A stretch of 64,000 nucleotides of DNA from Ramlibacter henchirensis (GTDB lineage Bacteria > Pseudomonadota > Gammaproteobacteria > Burkholderiales > Burkholderiaceae_C), in contig NZ_SMLM01000003.1 of assembly GCF_004682015.1 (NCBI RefSeq), forward strand, positions 124,001 through 188,000. The letters run 5' to 3'. Positions 48,532-57,510 of this stretch are shown piece by piece; within the stretch, counting starts at the first letter, position 1, and the number at the start of each line of letters is the position of its first letter. Under the pieces are notes generated by a model, which saw nothing but the letters and a program-made list of their open reading frames with translations, did not search any database and was not told the DNA's origin. The translations under genes were made by a program, and so were the position numbers.

Positions 48532-49410
48532 TCAGACCGCGCTGCGGTGCCTCGCGATGCAGGTGTCCAGGACTTCGCCGGCCTCGCGCTGCCACCAGTC
48601 CAGGCCTGAGAAGATCTCCACCTCGCTGTAACCGGCGAAGCCCTGGCCTTCGACCCAGCCGCGGATTCGAGGGATGTCGATGACGCCGTCGCCCATCATC
48701 CCGCGGTCGTTGAGCAGGTCGCGCGTGGGCGTGAGCCAGTCGCAGACGTGGAAGGCGAGCAACCGTTCCCGGCCTGCGCGCTCGATCTGCTCGCGCAGCT
48801 TCGGGTCCCACCACACGTGATACACGTCGACCGCGACGCCCAGGGCGCCGCTCCGTGACGGGTCGAGCGCGTCGCAGACGTCCAACGCCTGCTCCATCGT
48901 GTTGATGCAGGCGCGGTCGGCCGCGTACATCGGGTGCAGCGGCTCGATGGCCAGCGGCATCCCCGCCGCGCGTGAATGTTCGAGCAGGCGGCCGATGCCG
49001 TCGTGCACCTGCTGGCGCGAGAGCGCGATGTCCTTGTGCGCTGCACGGCCGCCCAGCGCGCCGGGCAGGGCGCCAACCACCAGCACCAGGCAGGCGGCGT
49101 TCAGCTCGCGCGCTTCCTCGAGCGCGCGGCGGTTGTCGTCGTCGGCCGCCTTCAGGCCAGCGTCGTCCGCCGCAGTGAACATGCCGCCGCGGCAGTAGCC
49201 CGACAGCTCAAAGCCATTCGCCTTCACCTGCCGCGACACCTGCGCCAGGCCGACGGCCGCGACCTGGTCGCGCCACGGGGAGATCGCGCGGATGCCACGA
49301 CGTGCGCACGCGTCGAGGATCTCCGTCAGCGGAAGGTCCTGGCCCTTGCTCTTGCGGACCGTGGCCGTGTTGATCGACAGCCAGCGGTGGTCCTGCGAGA
49401 AGTCCCGCAT
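48532..49410 (-). CDS. Sugar phosphate isomerase/epimerase (xylose isomerase-like TIM barrel)
   Basis: 292-residue metal-dependent TIM-barrel enzyme of the AP-endonuclease-2/sugar epimerase superfamily. Probable metal ligands: E in LAIEPLHPMY, D and H in VAVDVYHVWWDPKL, H in LLAFHVCDWLTP, and E in YSEVEIFSGLDWW. It begins MRDFSQDHRWLSINTATVRKS. It is the last gene of the TetR-linked minus-strand run after the DUF993 and Gfo/Idh genes and probably isomerises a keto sugar or cyclitol, which is inference. Confidence 0.9.
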   Translation of the reverse strand: MRDFSQDHRWLSINTATVRKSKGQDLPLTEILDACARRGIRAISPWRDQVAAVGLAQVSRQVKANGFELSGYCRGGMFTAADDAGLKAADDDNRRALEEARELNAACLVLVVGALPGALGGRAAHKDIALSRQQVHDGIGRLLEHSRAAGMPLAIEPLHPMYAADRACINTMEQALDVCDALDPSRSGALGVAVDVYHVWWDPKLREQIERAGRERLLAFHVCDWLTPTRDLLNDRGMMGDGVIDIPRIRGWVEGQGFAGYSEVEIFSGLDWWQREAGEVLDTCIARHRSAV

Positions 49411-49414
49411 GGCT

Positions 49415-50602
49415 TCAGGCCCCGACGCCGTGCACGGCCAGCAGCGAGTTCATGCGGCGCACCGCCAGCTCGGGCTGCTCCAGCAGGTTGGCCGCATCGG
49501 CCAGGCGGAACAGCTCGGCCAGGTGCGGCAGGCTGCGCGCGCTCTGCTGGCCGCCCACCATGGTGAAGTGCTTCTGGTGGCCATTGAGCCAAGCCATGAA
49601 CACCACGCCGGTCTTGTAGAACCGCGTCGGCGCCGCGAAGATGTGGCGCGACAGTGGCACGGTCGGCCCGAGGATGGCGTGGAACCGCTCCAGGTTGCCC
49701 TCCGCCAGTTCGCCCAGCGCGGCGCTCGCGGCGGGCGCAATGGCGTCGAAGATGCCCAGCAGCGCATCGCTCTTGCCGTGCGTCGGTTGGGTACCGAAGC
49801 CGTCGCCGGCGATCAGCTCGGCATAGTTGAAATCGTCACCCGTGTACATGCGAACGCCCGCAGGCAGGCGTCGGCGCATGGCGATCTCCTTGTCCTTGTC
49901 CAGCAGCGAGATCTTGATGCCGTCAACCTTGCCGGCATGCGCGGAGATGACGCCCAGCGCCGTGGCCATGGCGGCGTCGACGTCCTTGCCGCCCCAGTAG
50001 CCGGCCAGCGCGGGATCGAACATCTCGCCCAGCCAGTGCAGGATCACCGGCTGCTTCGCCTGCGACAGGATGCGGCCGTAGACCCGCTCGTAGTCGCCGG
50101 GATGGGTCGCCACGCGGGCGAGGGCGCGGCTGGCCATGATGATCAGCTTGCCGCCCAGCTTCTCGATGGCGGCCATCTGCTCCTCGTAGCCGCGGATCAC
50201 GTCGTCGACCGTCTTCACCTCGTCGGGCGAGAGGTGGTCGGTGCCGCAGCCGGAGGCGACCAGCGCGCCGGGATAGTCGCGCGCCGCATCGAGCGAACGG
50301 CGGATCAGCTCCAGCGAAGTGGGCCAGTCCAGCCCCATGCCGCGCTGTGCGGTGTCCATCGCTTCGGCCACGCCCAAGCCGAGCGACCACAGGCGCTGCC
50401 GGTAGGCAATGGTGGCGTCCCAGTCGAGCGCCGCGGTCAGCCACGGATCGACCGCCGCCAGCGGATCGGCCACCACATGCGCGGCCGAATAGGCGATGCG
50501 GTTGAACTTCACGCCCTTGGGGGGTTGCACGGGCGCGGTGCCGCGCAGGCGGTAGTCCTCCAGCGCGCCCGAGCGCGCCGGCAGCTTCAGGGTGGTGGCC
50601 AT
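49415..50602 (-). CDS. DUF993 family protein (DHDPS-like aldolase fold)
   Basis: 395-residue DUF993 protein, usually annotated as a dihydrodipicolinate synthase-like TIM-barrel; no proven reaction. Features: ATTLKLPARSGALEDYRLRGTAPVQPPKG, RIAYSAAHVVADPL, LVASGCGTDHLSPDEVKTVDDVI, KLIIMASRALARVATHPGDY and DGIKISLLDKDKEIAMRRRLP, where the lysine in DGIKISLLD could be the Schiff-base residue (prediction). It sits between Gfo/Idh and the isomerase, as in other DUF993 clusters, and may cleave the oxidised substrate. Confidence 0.88.
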   Translation of the reverse strand: MATTLKLPARSGALEDYRLRGTAPVQPPKGVKFNRIAYSAAHVVADPLAAVDPWLTAALDWDATIAYRQRLWSLGLGVAEAMDTAQRGMGLDWPTSLELIRRSLDAARDYPGALVASGCGTDHLSPDEVKTVDDVIRGYEEQMAAIEKLGGKLIIMASRALARVATHPGDYERVYGRILSQAKQPVILHWLGEMFDPALAGYWGGKDVDAAMATALGVISAHAGKVDGIKISLLDKDKEIAMRRRLPAGVRMYTGDDFNYAELIAGDGFGTQPTHGKSDALLGIFDAIAPAASAALGELAEGNLERFHAILGPTVPLSRHIFAAPTRFYKTGVVFMAWLNGHQKHFTMVGGQQSARSLPHLAELFRLADAANLLEQPELAVRRMNSLLAVHGVGA

Positions 50603-50613
50603 GTCGCTCCCCT

Positions 50614-51777
50614 TCAGAACTTCAGCGGCGGCACGTCGACGAAGCGGCGTTCCTTCCAGCTTTGCAGCGCGGCTTCGACCAGCTGCACGCCCTTGGCGCC
50701 TTCCGGCAGCGTCCACTTGTACGGCGCGTCCTCGACGACGTGGCGGATGAAGTGCTCCCACTGGATCTTGAAGCCGTTGTCGTAGAACTCGGTGTCGGGC
50801 ACTTCCTGCCACTGCTCGAAGAAGTTCATCGGCGACTTGACCTCGGGGTTCCAGATCGGACGCGGCGTGGCGACGCGGCTCTGGGCGCGGCACTCGGTCA
50901 GCGTCGCGACGGCGGAGCCGTGCGTGCCGTCGACATGGAACGTCACCAGGTCGTCGCGGCGCACACGCGTGGCCCACGACATGTTGATCTGCGCGACGAT
51001 CGGCTCGCCGTCGTGGCCCACCAGTTCGGCGATCGCGTAGGCCGCGTCATCGGCCGTGGCCTTGTACTTGCGGCCCTCTTCGTCCCAGCGCTCGGGGATG
51101 TGGGTGGCGCCCAGGCAGGAGATCGACTTCACTTCGCCGAACAGGTTGTCCAGCACGTAGCGCCAGTGGCACATCATGTCCAGGATCATCCCGCCGCCGT
51201 CCTCGGTGCGGTAGTTCCAGCTCGGGCGCTGGATCGGCTGCAGGTCGCCCTCGAACACCCAGTAGCCGAACTCCAGTCGCAGCGACAGCATGCGGCCGAA
51301 GAAGCCGGAGCGGCGCAGCATGTCCAGCTTGCGCAGGCCGGGCAGGAACAGCTTGTCCTGCACCGCGCCGTGCTTCAGGCCTGACTTCTGCGCGGTCTGG
51401 GCGATGTCCATCGCCTCGGCCAGCGTGGTGGCGATCGGCTTCTCGCAGTACACGTGCTTGCCGGCGCGCAGCGCCTTGGCCAGCAGGGTGGGGCGCATCT
51501 GAGTGGTGCCGGCGTCGAAGAAGACGGTGTCCTGCGGGTTGGCGAGCGCCTTGTCGAGGTCCGTGCCCCAGCGCTCGATCTTGTGCGTGCGGGCGAGGGC
51601 CTCGATTTTCTCGGCGTTGCGGCCGATCAGGATCGGGTCCGGCATCACCTTGTCGCCGTTGGACAGCGTGACGCCGCCCTGGTTTCGGATGGCGACGATG
51701 GAGCGGATCAGGTGCTGGTTCATGCCCATGCGTCCGGTGACGCCGTGCATGATGATTCCGAGGCGCTGGGTGGCCAT
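50614..51777 (-). CDS. Gfo/Idh/MocA family dehydrogenase
   Basis: 387-residue NAD(P)-dependent sugar or cyclitol dehydrogenase. N-terminal Rossmann domain ([22 protein letters not shown]), the [22 protein letters not shown] motif with the catalytic Lys of EKP, then a substrate domain with [24 protein letters not shown]. It has an unusually long insert after the Rossmann start ([23 protein letters not shown]). It lies in a tight run with DUF993 (11-base gap) and the Bug receptor upstream. Confidence 0.93.
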   Translation of the reverse strand: MATQRLGIIMHGVTGRMGMNQHLIRSIVAIRNQGGVTLSNGDKVMPDPILIGRNAEKIEALARTHKIERWGTDLDKALANPQDTVFFDAGTTQMRPTLLAKALRAGKHVYCEKPIATTLAEAMDIAQTAQKSGLKHGAVQDKLFLPGLRKLDMLRRSGFFGRMLSLRLEFGYWVFEGDLQPIQRPSWNYRTEDGGGMILDMMCHWRYVLDNLFGEVKSISCLGATHIPERWDEEGRKYKATADDAAYAIAELVGHDGEPIVAQINMSWATRVRRDDLVTFHVDGTHGSAVATLTECRAQSRVATPRPIWNPEVKSPMNFFEQWQEVPDTEFYDNGFKIQWEHFIRHVVEDAPYKWTLPEGAKGVQLVEAALQSWKERRFVDVPPLKF

Positions 51778-51838
51778 GGTTTCGGTCCTTCGTTGGGGGG
51801 AAAGGGCCGGCCCGCGTGGAGGGGCCGGCGGGGGCGGA

Positions 51839-52816
51839 TTACTTCTGAACTTCGAGGCCGGCGGCCTTGACGAGCGCAGCGTTGCTGCGGATCTCCTCGC
51901 GGATGTAGGCGTCGAACTGCTCCGGAGGCAAGGTCCAGGCATCGGCGCCGAGCGTGTTGAAACGCTCCTTCACCTCCGGCGTGTTGAGCGCCTTGACCAC
52001 CTCTTCATGCAGGCGGTTGACGATCTCGCGCGGAGTCTTGGCCGGCACCATCATGCCGATCCAGAAATTGAACTCGGAACCCGGCACGCCGGCCTCGGCC
52101 GTGGTGGGCACGTTGGGCAGCGCGGCGGCGCGCTTGGGCGAGCCCACCGCCAGGGGGACCAGTTGGCCGTTGCGGATCTGGCCGATCACGGGAGCGATCG
52201 GCGAGAAGTAGTAGTCGACGCGGCCGGCCATCACTTCCGTCACCGCTTCTGCGGAGCCCTTGAACGGGATGTTCTGCGCATCGATCTTGGCGGCCAGCTT
52301 GAACTTCTCGGCGTTCAGGTGCGTGGCGCTGCCCTGGCCGGCGGAAGCGAAGTTCATGCTGCCCGGCTTGGCGCGTGCGGCGGAGAGCAGGTCACCGAGG
52401 GTCTTGAAGTTCTTGGACGGCGAGACCACCAGCACGTTGGGCGTCGAGGAGATCGGCGTCACGCCGACGAAATCCTTCTCCGTGTCGAACGGCAGCTTGG
52501 CGAAGGTGTGCGGGCTGACCGTGTGCGACGACGAGTGGATCATGATCGTGTAGCCGTCCGGGGCCGACTGCGCCACCGCGGCCTGCCCGATGGTGCCGCT
52601 GGCGCCGCCGCGGTTTTCCACCACGAGCTGCTGGCCCATGCTCTGGCCCATCTTGTCCGTGATGGCGCGGGCAATGATGTCGGTGGTGCTGCCGGAGGCG
52701 AAGGGCACGATCACGCGGATCGGCTTGTTCGGGTAGCCGCCTTGCGCCGAGGCGCCGAAAGGCGCGAGGGCGGCCAGGCCGGCCAGAGTGAGGGCGAGGG
52801 TTCTTCTCTTCAGCAT
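51839..52816 (-). CDS. Bug-family tripartite tricarboxylate receptor (TctC)
   Basis: 325-residue periplasmic binding protein. Signal peptide ([24 protein letters not shown]), then [58 protein letters not shown] and [21 protein letters not shown], all family signatures. It is the first gene of the minus-strand catabolic run and lies next to a 22-bp inverted repeat (52847-52868), a likely TetR operator, so uptake and catabolism are probably co-regulated. Confidence 0.94.
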   Translation of the reverse strand: MLKRRTLALTLAGLAALAPFGASAQGGYPNKPIRVIVPFASGSTTDIIARAITDKMGQSMGQQLVVENRGGASGTIGQAAVAQSAPDGYTIMIHSSSHTVSPHTFAKLPFDTEKDFVGVTPISSTPNVLVVSPSKNFKTLGDLLSAARAKPGSMNFASAGQGSATHLNAEKFKLAAKIDAQNIPFKGSAEAVTEVMAGRVDYYFSPIAPVIGQIRNGQLVPLAVGSPKRAAALPNVPTTAEAGVPGSEFNFWIGMMVPAKTPREIVNRLHEEVVKALNTPEVKERFNTLGADAWTLPPEQFDAYIREEIRSNAALVKAAGLEVQK

Positions 52817-52846
52817 CGCAAAGTCTCCTGGGTGAAGTGTGCCTGC

Positions 52847-52868
52847 TAATTCACTGGCCGGTGAATTA
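52847..52868. promoter_or_regulatory. TetR operator candidate O1
   Basis: TAATTCAC (52847-52854), six bases, GTGAATTA (52861-52868): a perfect 8-6-8 inverted repeat 31 bp upstream of the Bug receptor start. The same left half-site and geometry recur at 53585-53606 next to tetR. Confidence 0.75.
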
Positions 52869-52914
52869 TAGGGTTCGGGCCGGCGCGTGCAAGCGCGACC
52901 GGTGCGCCCGGCTT

Positions 52915-53577
52915 TCAGCCCCTCAGCACGTAGCCGAGGACGACGTCGCACATGTGCGTGAGACGCTCCTGGCGCGCCTTGGCCGTGAGCAGGTCGCGGC
53001 CGAAGATGGCCGACAGCGTGTGGTTGTTCGAGAGGTAGAAGTACGACATGCCGGCGATGGAGATGTACAGCTGCAGCGGATCCACGCCGCCGCGGAAGGA
53101 CCCCTCCCGGCGGCCGCGCTCGAGGATCTGCGCGAGCATCTCGATCAGCGGCGAATTCAGCTCGCGCGCGCGGCGCGACTGCTCCAGGTGCCGGGCCTTG
53201 TGGAGGTTGGCGCTGTTCAGCAATGTGAGGAACTCGGGGTGGTCCAGGTAGTAGGACCACGTGAACTCCACAAGGCGACGGAGCGCATCGGCGGGGCGCA
53301 GCTCCAGCAGGTTCAGATGGCGTTCGGCCTCGCGGATGTCGCGGTAGGACTGCTCCAGCACGGCCTGGAACAGCGTCTCCTTGTCCTGGAAGTAGTAGTA
53401 GATCAGCCGCTTGTTCAGGCCCGCCCGCTCGGCGATTCGGTCCATGCGCGCGCCGCCCAGCCCGAGCTCGGCGAACTCGTCGCGGGCCGCCGCTAAGATG
53501 GTGCTCTGCGATCGGTCGGCGTCGCGCACGCGCTCCTCCGCTGCGGGTGCGGCGTGCAGCCTGGTGCCTCGGGTCAT
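52915..53577 (-). CDS. TetR-family transcriptional regulator
   Basis: 220-residue repressor: N-terminal helix-turn-helix ILAAARDEFAELGLGGARMDRIAERAGLNKRLIYYYFQDKETLF in the usual layout, then a helical ligand domain. Its gene lies between the Bug-led minus-strand run and the divergent TPP enzyme, with matching 22-bp inverted repeats on both sides, so it very likely represses itself, the TPP gene and the Bug/Gfo-Idh/DUF993/isomerase run until a substrate binds. Start ATG 53577 chosen as upstream ATGs overlap the operator. Confidence 0.93.
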   Translation of the reverse strand: MTRGTRLHAAPAAEERVRDADRSQSTILAAARDEFAELGLGGARMDRIAERAGLNKRLIYYYFQDKETLFQAVLEQSYRDIREAERHLNLLELRPADALRRLVEFTWSYYLDHPEFLTLLNSANLHKARHLEQSRRARELNSPLIEMLAQILERGRREGSFRGGVDPLQLYISIAGMSYFYLSNNHTLSAIFGRDLLTAKARQERLTHMCDVVLGYVLRG

Positions 53578-53584
53578 CGTCCGA

Positions 53585-53606
53585 TAATTCACATTCTGGT
53601 TAATAA
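53585..53606. promoter_or_regulatory. TetR operator candidate O2
   Basis: TAATTCAC (53585-53592), six bases, GTTAATAA (53599-53606). The left arm is identical to O1; the right arm matches six of eight positions of the ideal arm. It sits in the 38-bp gap between tetR and the divergent TPP gene and could control both. Confidence 0.65.
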
Positions 53607-53615
53607 AGTCAAGCC

Positions 53616-55319
53616 ATGCCCACGGAACGCGCTCCCAGCATCGCCGGCCACCTGATCGTCGAATGCCTCGTCGCACAAGGCGTCACCCACGCTTTCGGCG
53701 TGCCCGGCGAGAGCTACCTGGCGGTGCTCGACGGCTTCCACGCCTTCCGGGACCGCATCCAGTTCGTCATCAACCGGCAGGAAGGCGGCGCGGCCTTCAT
53801 GGCCGAGGCGGCGGGCAAGCTCACCGGGCGGCCGGGCGTGTGCTTCGTGACGCGCGGGCCGGGCGCCACCAACGCGTCCATCGGCGTGCACACCGCGTTC
53901 CAGGACTCGACGCCGATGGTGCTGTTCGTGGGCGACGTGGCCTCGGACCAGCGCGACCGCGAGGCCTTCCAGGAGGTCGAATACACCAGCTTCTTCGGCC
54001 CCAGCACCAAGGGAATGGCCAAGCGGGTCGAGCGCATCGACTCGCCCGACCGCATCCCCGAATACATCGCGCGCGCCTTCGCTACCGCGATGAACGGACG
54101 TCCGGGCCCGGTCGTGCTGGTCCTGCCCGAGGACATGCTGGTCCAGACCACCACGGCCGCGCCGCTGCCGCGGGTGGAGCCGGCCGAAGCCTGGGCCGAC
54201 CCGGGTTCGCTGCGCAAGCTGCGCGAGATCCTGCTGGCAGCGCAGAAGCCTTTGGTGATTGCCGGCGGGGGCGGCTGGACCCCGCAGGCGGCGCAGGCGC
54301 TGCAACGCTTTGCCGAGAACTGGAAGCTGCCGGTGGGCAATGCCTTCCGCTTCCAGGACACGTTCGACAACCACCACCCGCTGTACGCCGGCGACGTGGG
54401 CATCGGCGTCAGCCCGAAGCTGGCCGCGCGCATCCGTGAGAGCGACCTGGTCCTGGCGATCGGCCCCCGGCTGGGCGAGATGACGACCAGCGGCTACACG
54501 CTGCTGCAGCCGCCCCGGTCGAAGCAGAAGCTGGTGCACATCCACGCCAGCGCGGAGGAGCTGAACCGCGTCTACCAGGCCGACCTGGCGATCAACGCCA
54601 CCATGAACGCGGCCGCGCGTTCACTCGAAGTGCTGACCGCGCCGACCGAGCTGCCGTGGCAGGCCTGGACCGAGGCCGTGCACGCCGACTACGAGGCCAA
54701 CCTGGTTCCGCAGAAGCTGCCGGGCGACATCGACATGCCCGCCATCGTGGCGCTGCTGCAGAAGCATCTGCCGGCGGACACGGTGCTGACCAACGGCGCC
54801 GGCAACTTCGCCAGCTGGGTGCACCGCTTCTTCCGCCACCACGGCCTGGCCAAGGGGTTCAAGACGCAGGCGGCGCCGACGTCGGGCGCGATGGGCTACG
54901 GCGTGCCGGCGGGCATCGCGGCCAACCTGCTCACGGGCCGCACCGCCTTCACCATCGCCGGCGACGGCGACTTCCTGATGAACGGGCAGGAGCTGGCCAC
55001 GGCGGCGCAGTTCGGCGGCAAGAGCATCGTGGTCCTCCTGAACAACGGCATGTACGGAACGATCCGCATGCACCAGGAGCGCGAGTACCCCGGCAACGTG
55101 CACGGCACCCATCTGGCCAATCCGGACTTCGCCGCTCTCGCACGTGCCTACGGCTACGCGGGCGTGCGCATCACGAAGACGGCGCAATTCGAGCCGGAGC
55201 TGCTGGCGGCACTGGAGCGCAAGCAGGGCACGCTGATCGAGGTGATGCTGGATCCGGAGGTGCTCACCACGCGCGGCACGCTCAGCGCGCTCCGCGAGGC
55301 GGCGCTCAAGAAGAAGTAA
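53616..55319 (+). CDS. Thiamine pyrophosphate-dependent enzyme (acetolactate synthase-like)
   Basis: 567-residue ThDP enzyme of the acetolactate synthase/benzoylformate decarboxylase superfamily. N-terminal PYR domain with catalytic E56 in INRQEGGAAFMAEAAGKLTG, RGPGATNASIGVHTAFQDSTPM; middle domain; C-terminal PP domain with the ThDP motif GDGDFLMNGQELATAAQFGGKS...NN. Exact reaction unknown: decarboxylation, carboligation or ring hydrolysis of a diketone are all seen in relatives. It is divergent from tetR and shares the operator, which ties it to the Gfo/Idh-DUF993-isomerase run. Confidence 0.92.
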   Translation: MPTERAPSIAGHLIVECLVAQGVTHAFGVPGESYLAVLDGFHAFRDRIQFVINRQEGGAAFMAEAAGKLTGRPGVCFVTRGPGATNASIGVHTAFQDSTPMVLFVGDVASDQRDREAFQEVEYTSFFGPSTKGMAKRVERIDSPDRIPEYIARAFATAMNGRPGPVVLVLPEDMLVQTTTAAPLPRVEPAEAWADPGSLRKLREILLAAQKPLVIAGGGGWTPQAAQALQRFAENWKLPVGNAFRFQDTFDNHHPLYAGDVGIGVSPKLAARIRESDLVLAIGPRLGEMTTSGYTLLQPPRSKQKLVHIHASAEELNRVYQADLAINATMNAAARSLEVLTAPTELPWQAWTEAVHADYEANLVPQKLPGDIDMPAIVALLQKHLPADTVLTNGAGNFASWVHRFFRHHGLAKGFKTQAAPTSGAMGYGVPAGIAANLLTGRTAFTIAGDGDFLMNGQELATAAQFGGKSIVVLLNNGMYGTIRMHQEREYPGNVHGTHLANPDFAALARAYGYAGVRITKTAQFEPELLAALERKQGTLIEVMLDPEVLTTRGTLSALREAALKKK

Positions 55320-55339
55320 AGCAGGGCGAGCGCCAATGA

Positions 55340-55365
55340 AAAAGGGCCGCGACTGCGGCCCTTTT
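55340..55365. terminator. Bidirectional terminator
   Basis: AAAAGGGCCGC (55340-55350), loop GACT, GCGGCCCTTTT (55355-55365): a perfect 11-bp stem with A- and T-runs. It ends the TPP gene on the plus strand and the SWIB gene on the minus strand. Confidence 0.92.
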
Positions 55366-55385
55366 GATTGCGGCGCGAGGCCGGC

Positions 55386-55823
55386 TTACTTCACGTGCTT
55401 GCCGATCAGGCCAGCCATCTCGAACATCGAGACCTGGTTCTTGCCGAAGATTTCCTTCAGCTTGGGGTCTGCGTTGACCATGCGCTTGTTGTTGGTGTCC
55501 TGCAGCTTGTTCTTCTTGATGTAGGCCCACAGCTTGCTGACCACTTCGGTGCGGGGCATCGGCTGGTTGCCCACGACCGCGGCCAGCTGGGGGCTGGGGG
55601 TCAGCGGCTTCATGAACGCCGCGTTCGGGGTGCGCTTCTTGGCGGGCGCCTTCTTGGCGGCGGCCTTCTTCGCCGGAGCAGCCTTCTTCGCGGCGGCCTT
55701 CTTGGCCGGAGCGGCCTTCTTCGCCGGCGCCTTCTTGGCGGCGGCCTTCTTGGCCGGAGCCTTCTTCGCCGCGGCCTTCTTGGCGGGAGCTTTCTTCGCT
55801 GCCGCTTTCTTCGCAGTTGCCAT
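55386..55823 (-). CDS. SWIB/MDM2-domain protein with histone H1-like tail
   Basis: 145-residue nucleoid-type protein. Residues 1-65 are a repetitive Lys/Ala/Pro tail (units AAAKKAP and APAKKA), like eukaryotic histone H1 tails; residues 70-145 are a SWIB domain (LTPSPQLAAVVGNQPMPRTEV, VSKLWAYIKKNKLQD, FEMAGLIGKHVK). The tail should bind DNA; the SWIB fold mediates protein contact in chromatin remodellers. Strong ribosome site AGAAGGAAA before the ATG. Repeated codons make the tail prone to length change by slippage. Confidence 0.92.
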   Translation of the reverse strand: MATAKKAAAKKAPAKKAAAKKAPAKKAAAKKAPAKKAAPAKKAAAKKAAPAKKAAAKKAPAKKRTPNAAFMKPLTPSPQLAAVVGNQPMPRTEVVSKLWAYIKKNKLQDTNNKRMVNADPKLKEIFGKNQVSMFEMAGLIGKHVK

Positions 55824-55999
55824 TTGATTTCCTTCTAGAAGTTGAGTGATCACCAATGGGAAAAAGCTAGCTACCACTGGCAAGGCGGATGCTAAAGGAG
55901 AAAAAACGCGTTTCCAAGGGGAGAGAAGCGTTTTTCGCTGGGCGCTGTCGTTTTTTCCGCCGCCCGGAGGGGGCGTTTCCCCTCTGGAGAGGGCCCGGG
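55824..55999. other. Intergenic region between the SWIB gene and the EamA gene
   Basis: 176 bp without a gene. It holds the SWIB promoter region and two hairpin-like stretches: AAAAACGC (near 55910) with GCGTTTTT (near 55930), a possible terminator for the EamA gene, and a C/G-rich stretch (CGCCCGGAGGGGGCG, then CCCCTCTGGAGAGGG) resembling an intergenic repeat. Confidence 0.3.
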
Positions 56000-56908
56000 T
56001 CAGCGCGAGGACTGCTCGCTCTTGCCTCTGAAGATCAGCACCACCCCCGTGAGGATGACGGCGCAGGCGGCCCATTCGGCGCCGCTCACCGCCTCGCCGG
56101 CGAGCGTCACGCCCAGCAGCAGCGCGATCACCGGGTTGACGAAGGCGTAGCTCGTGGCGAGCGCGGGGGACGCGTGGGCCAGCAGGTACAGGTAGGCGCT
56201 GAACGCCACCAGCGATCCGGCCACGACCAGGTACAGCCAGGCGGCCGCCGCCAGCGGCTGCGGCGGCCACCGCGGGCGTTCGCCCAGCGCCAGGGAGACC
56301 AGCATCAAGGCCACGCCCCCGCACAGCATCTCGCTGGCGAATCCCGCCGCGCCGGGCGCCAGCGGCCAGCGTGTGGTGGAGAGCACGGACCCCAGCGACC
56401 ACGCCAGCGTGGCTGCCGTGATGCAGGCGATGGCCGCCGGCGAGGCCCCGAAGCTGGCTCCGCGGACCAGCAGCAGCACGCCGGCCAGTCCCACCACCAT
56501 GCCGGCGAGCTCGAGCCGACCGGGCTTCTGGCCGAACAGCAGGCCCCAGAGGCAGACCAGCATCGGCACCACGGCGATGAAGGCCGCGACCAGGCCGGAG
56601 CCGACGTGCTGCTCCGCGCTGGCCGTCAGGCCCATCCCGGCGCCCAGCATGAGCGTGCCGATGAGCGCCGCATTGCGCCACTGGAGCGCGCTGGGCCAGC
56701 GGCCGCCCCGCACCATGACCCAGGCCAGCAACAGCACGCCGGCGCAGAGGAACCGCGTGCCCATCTGGAAGAACGGCGGAAAGCTCTCCAGCGCCCAGCG
56801 GATCGCCAGGTAGGTGGAGCCCCACACCAGGTAGCAGGCGAGCAGGGCCGGCACGACCAGGTTGCGGGCGGGAGGGGGCGGGGCGAGGGTGGTGGACGGG
56901 ATGCTCAT
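56000..56908 (-). CDS. EamA/DMT-family exporter 1
   Basis: 302-residue, ten-helix transporter made of two EamA halves: YLVWGSTYLAIRWALESFPPFFQ near the start and repeat two starting ITAATLAWSLGSVLSTTRW. The YLVWGSTYLAI segment is typical of the YedA/RhaT-like exporters. Substrate unknown; relatives export amino acids or metabolites. It is divergent from an Lrp/AsnC gene 94 bp away that probably controls it. Confidence 0.9.
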   Translation of the reverse strand: MSIPSTTLAPPPPARNLVVPALLACYLVWGSTYLAIRWALESFPPFFQMGTRFLCAGVLLLAWVMVRGGRWPSALQWRNAALIGTLMLGAGMGLTASAEQHVGSGLVAAFIAVVPMLVCLWGLLFGQKPGRLELAGMVVGLAGVLLLVRGASFGASPAAIACITAATLAWSLGSVLSTTRWPLAPGAAGFASEMLCGGVALMLVSLALGERPRWPPQPLAAAAWLYLVVAGSLVAFSAYLYLLAHASPALATSYAFVNPVIALLLGVTLAGEAVSGAEWAACAVILTGVVLIFRGKSEQSSR

Positions 56909-57002
56909 GGCAAAACGATCGTAGGTGGGCGAGGGTACGCAAGCCATGCACAATTCGCGGAGACGAGGCTTCCTGGCCTTGTTTTTCAAGGTTGATCGGG
57001 CG

Positions 57003-57497
57003 ATGCCCACCGAAATTTCCGAAATCGACGCCTACGACGGCCGCATCCTGGCCGAATTGCAGCAGGACGCCCGAATCAGCATGGCGGAACTCGGCCGCCG
57101 GGTGCATCTGAGCCAGCCGGCGGTGACGGAGCGCGTGCGCAAGCTGGAGCTGCAGGGCGTGATCAAGGGCTATCGCGCCGTGGTGGACTACCAGCGCCTG
57201 GGCTACGGCATCCGCGCGATCGTGCGCGTGGGGCGGGTGGAGTACGCCCGAGTGGTGAAGCTGATCGAGCACACGCCGGAGGTGATCAATGCCTTCAACG
57301 TCACCGGCGAGGACAGCTGGATCCTGGAGATCGCGGTCATCGACGTCGAGCACCTCGATGCCGTGGTCACGCGCTTCTGCCTCCTCACCGAAACTTCCAC
57401 ATCGATCGTGCTGAACATGCCGCGCGAGAACGCGGGCGTGCTGCCGGCGCGCCGGGAGAACATCAAGCCGGCGATCCGGAAAGTGACCGGAAGGTGA
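57003..57497 (+). CDS. Lrp/AsnC-family regulator
   Basis: 164-residue leucine-responsive-type regulator: HTH (DAYDGRILAELQQDARISMAELGRRVHLSQPAVTERVRKLELQGVIKGY) and a C-terminal RAM effector domain (IVRVGRVEYARVVKLIEHTPEVINAFNVTGEDSWILEIAV). Start ATG 57003 (MPTEISE); an upstream ATG at 56925 is unlikely. It lies between two EamA transporters and probably controls the divergent one in response to an amino acid. Confidence 0.92.
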   Translation: MPTEISEIDAYDGRILAELQQDARISMAELGRRVHLSQPAVTERVRKLELQGVIKGYRAVVDYQRLGYGIRAIVRVGRVEYARVVKLIEHTPEVINAFNVTGEDSWILEIAVIDVEHLDAVVTRFCLLTETSTSIVLNMPRENAGVLPARRENIKPAIRKVTGR

Positions 57498-57510
57498 GCC
57501 GGCGCCCTGG

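Noticed and set aside
55620..55810. Tandem repeat DNA in the SWIB gene as a CRISPR or satellite
   Set aside because: Repeats encode the Lys/Ala/Pro tail in frame with no spacers.
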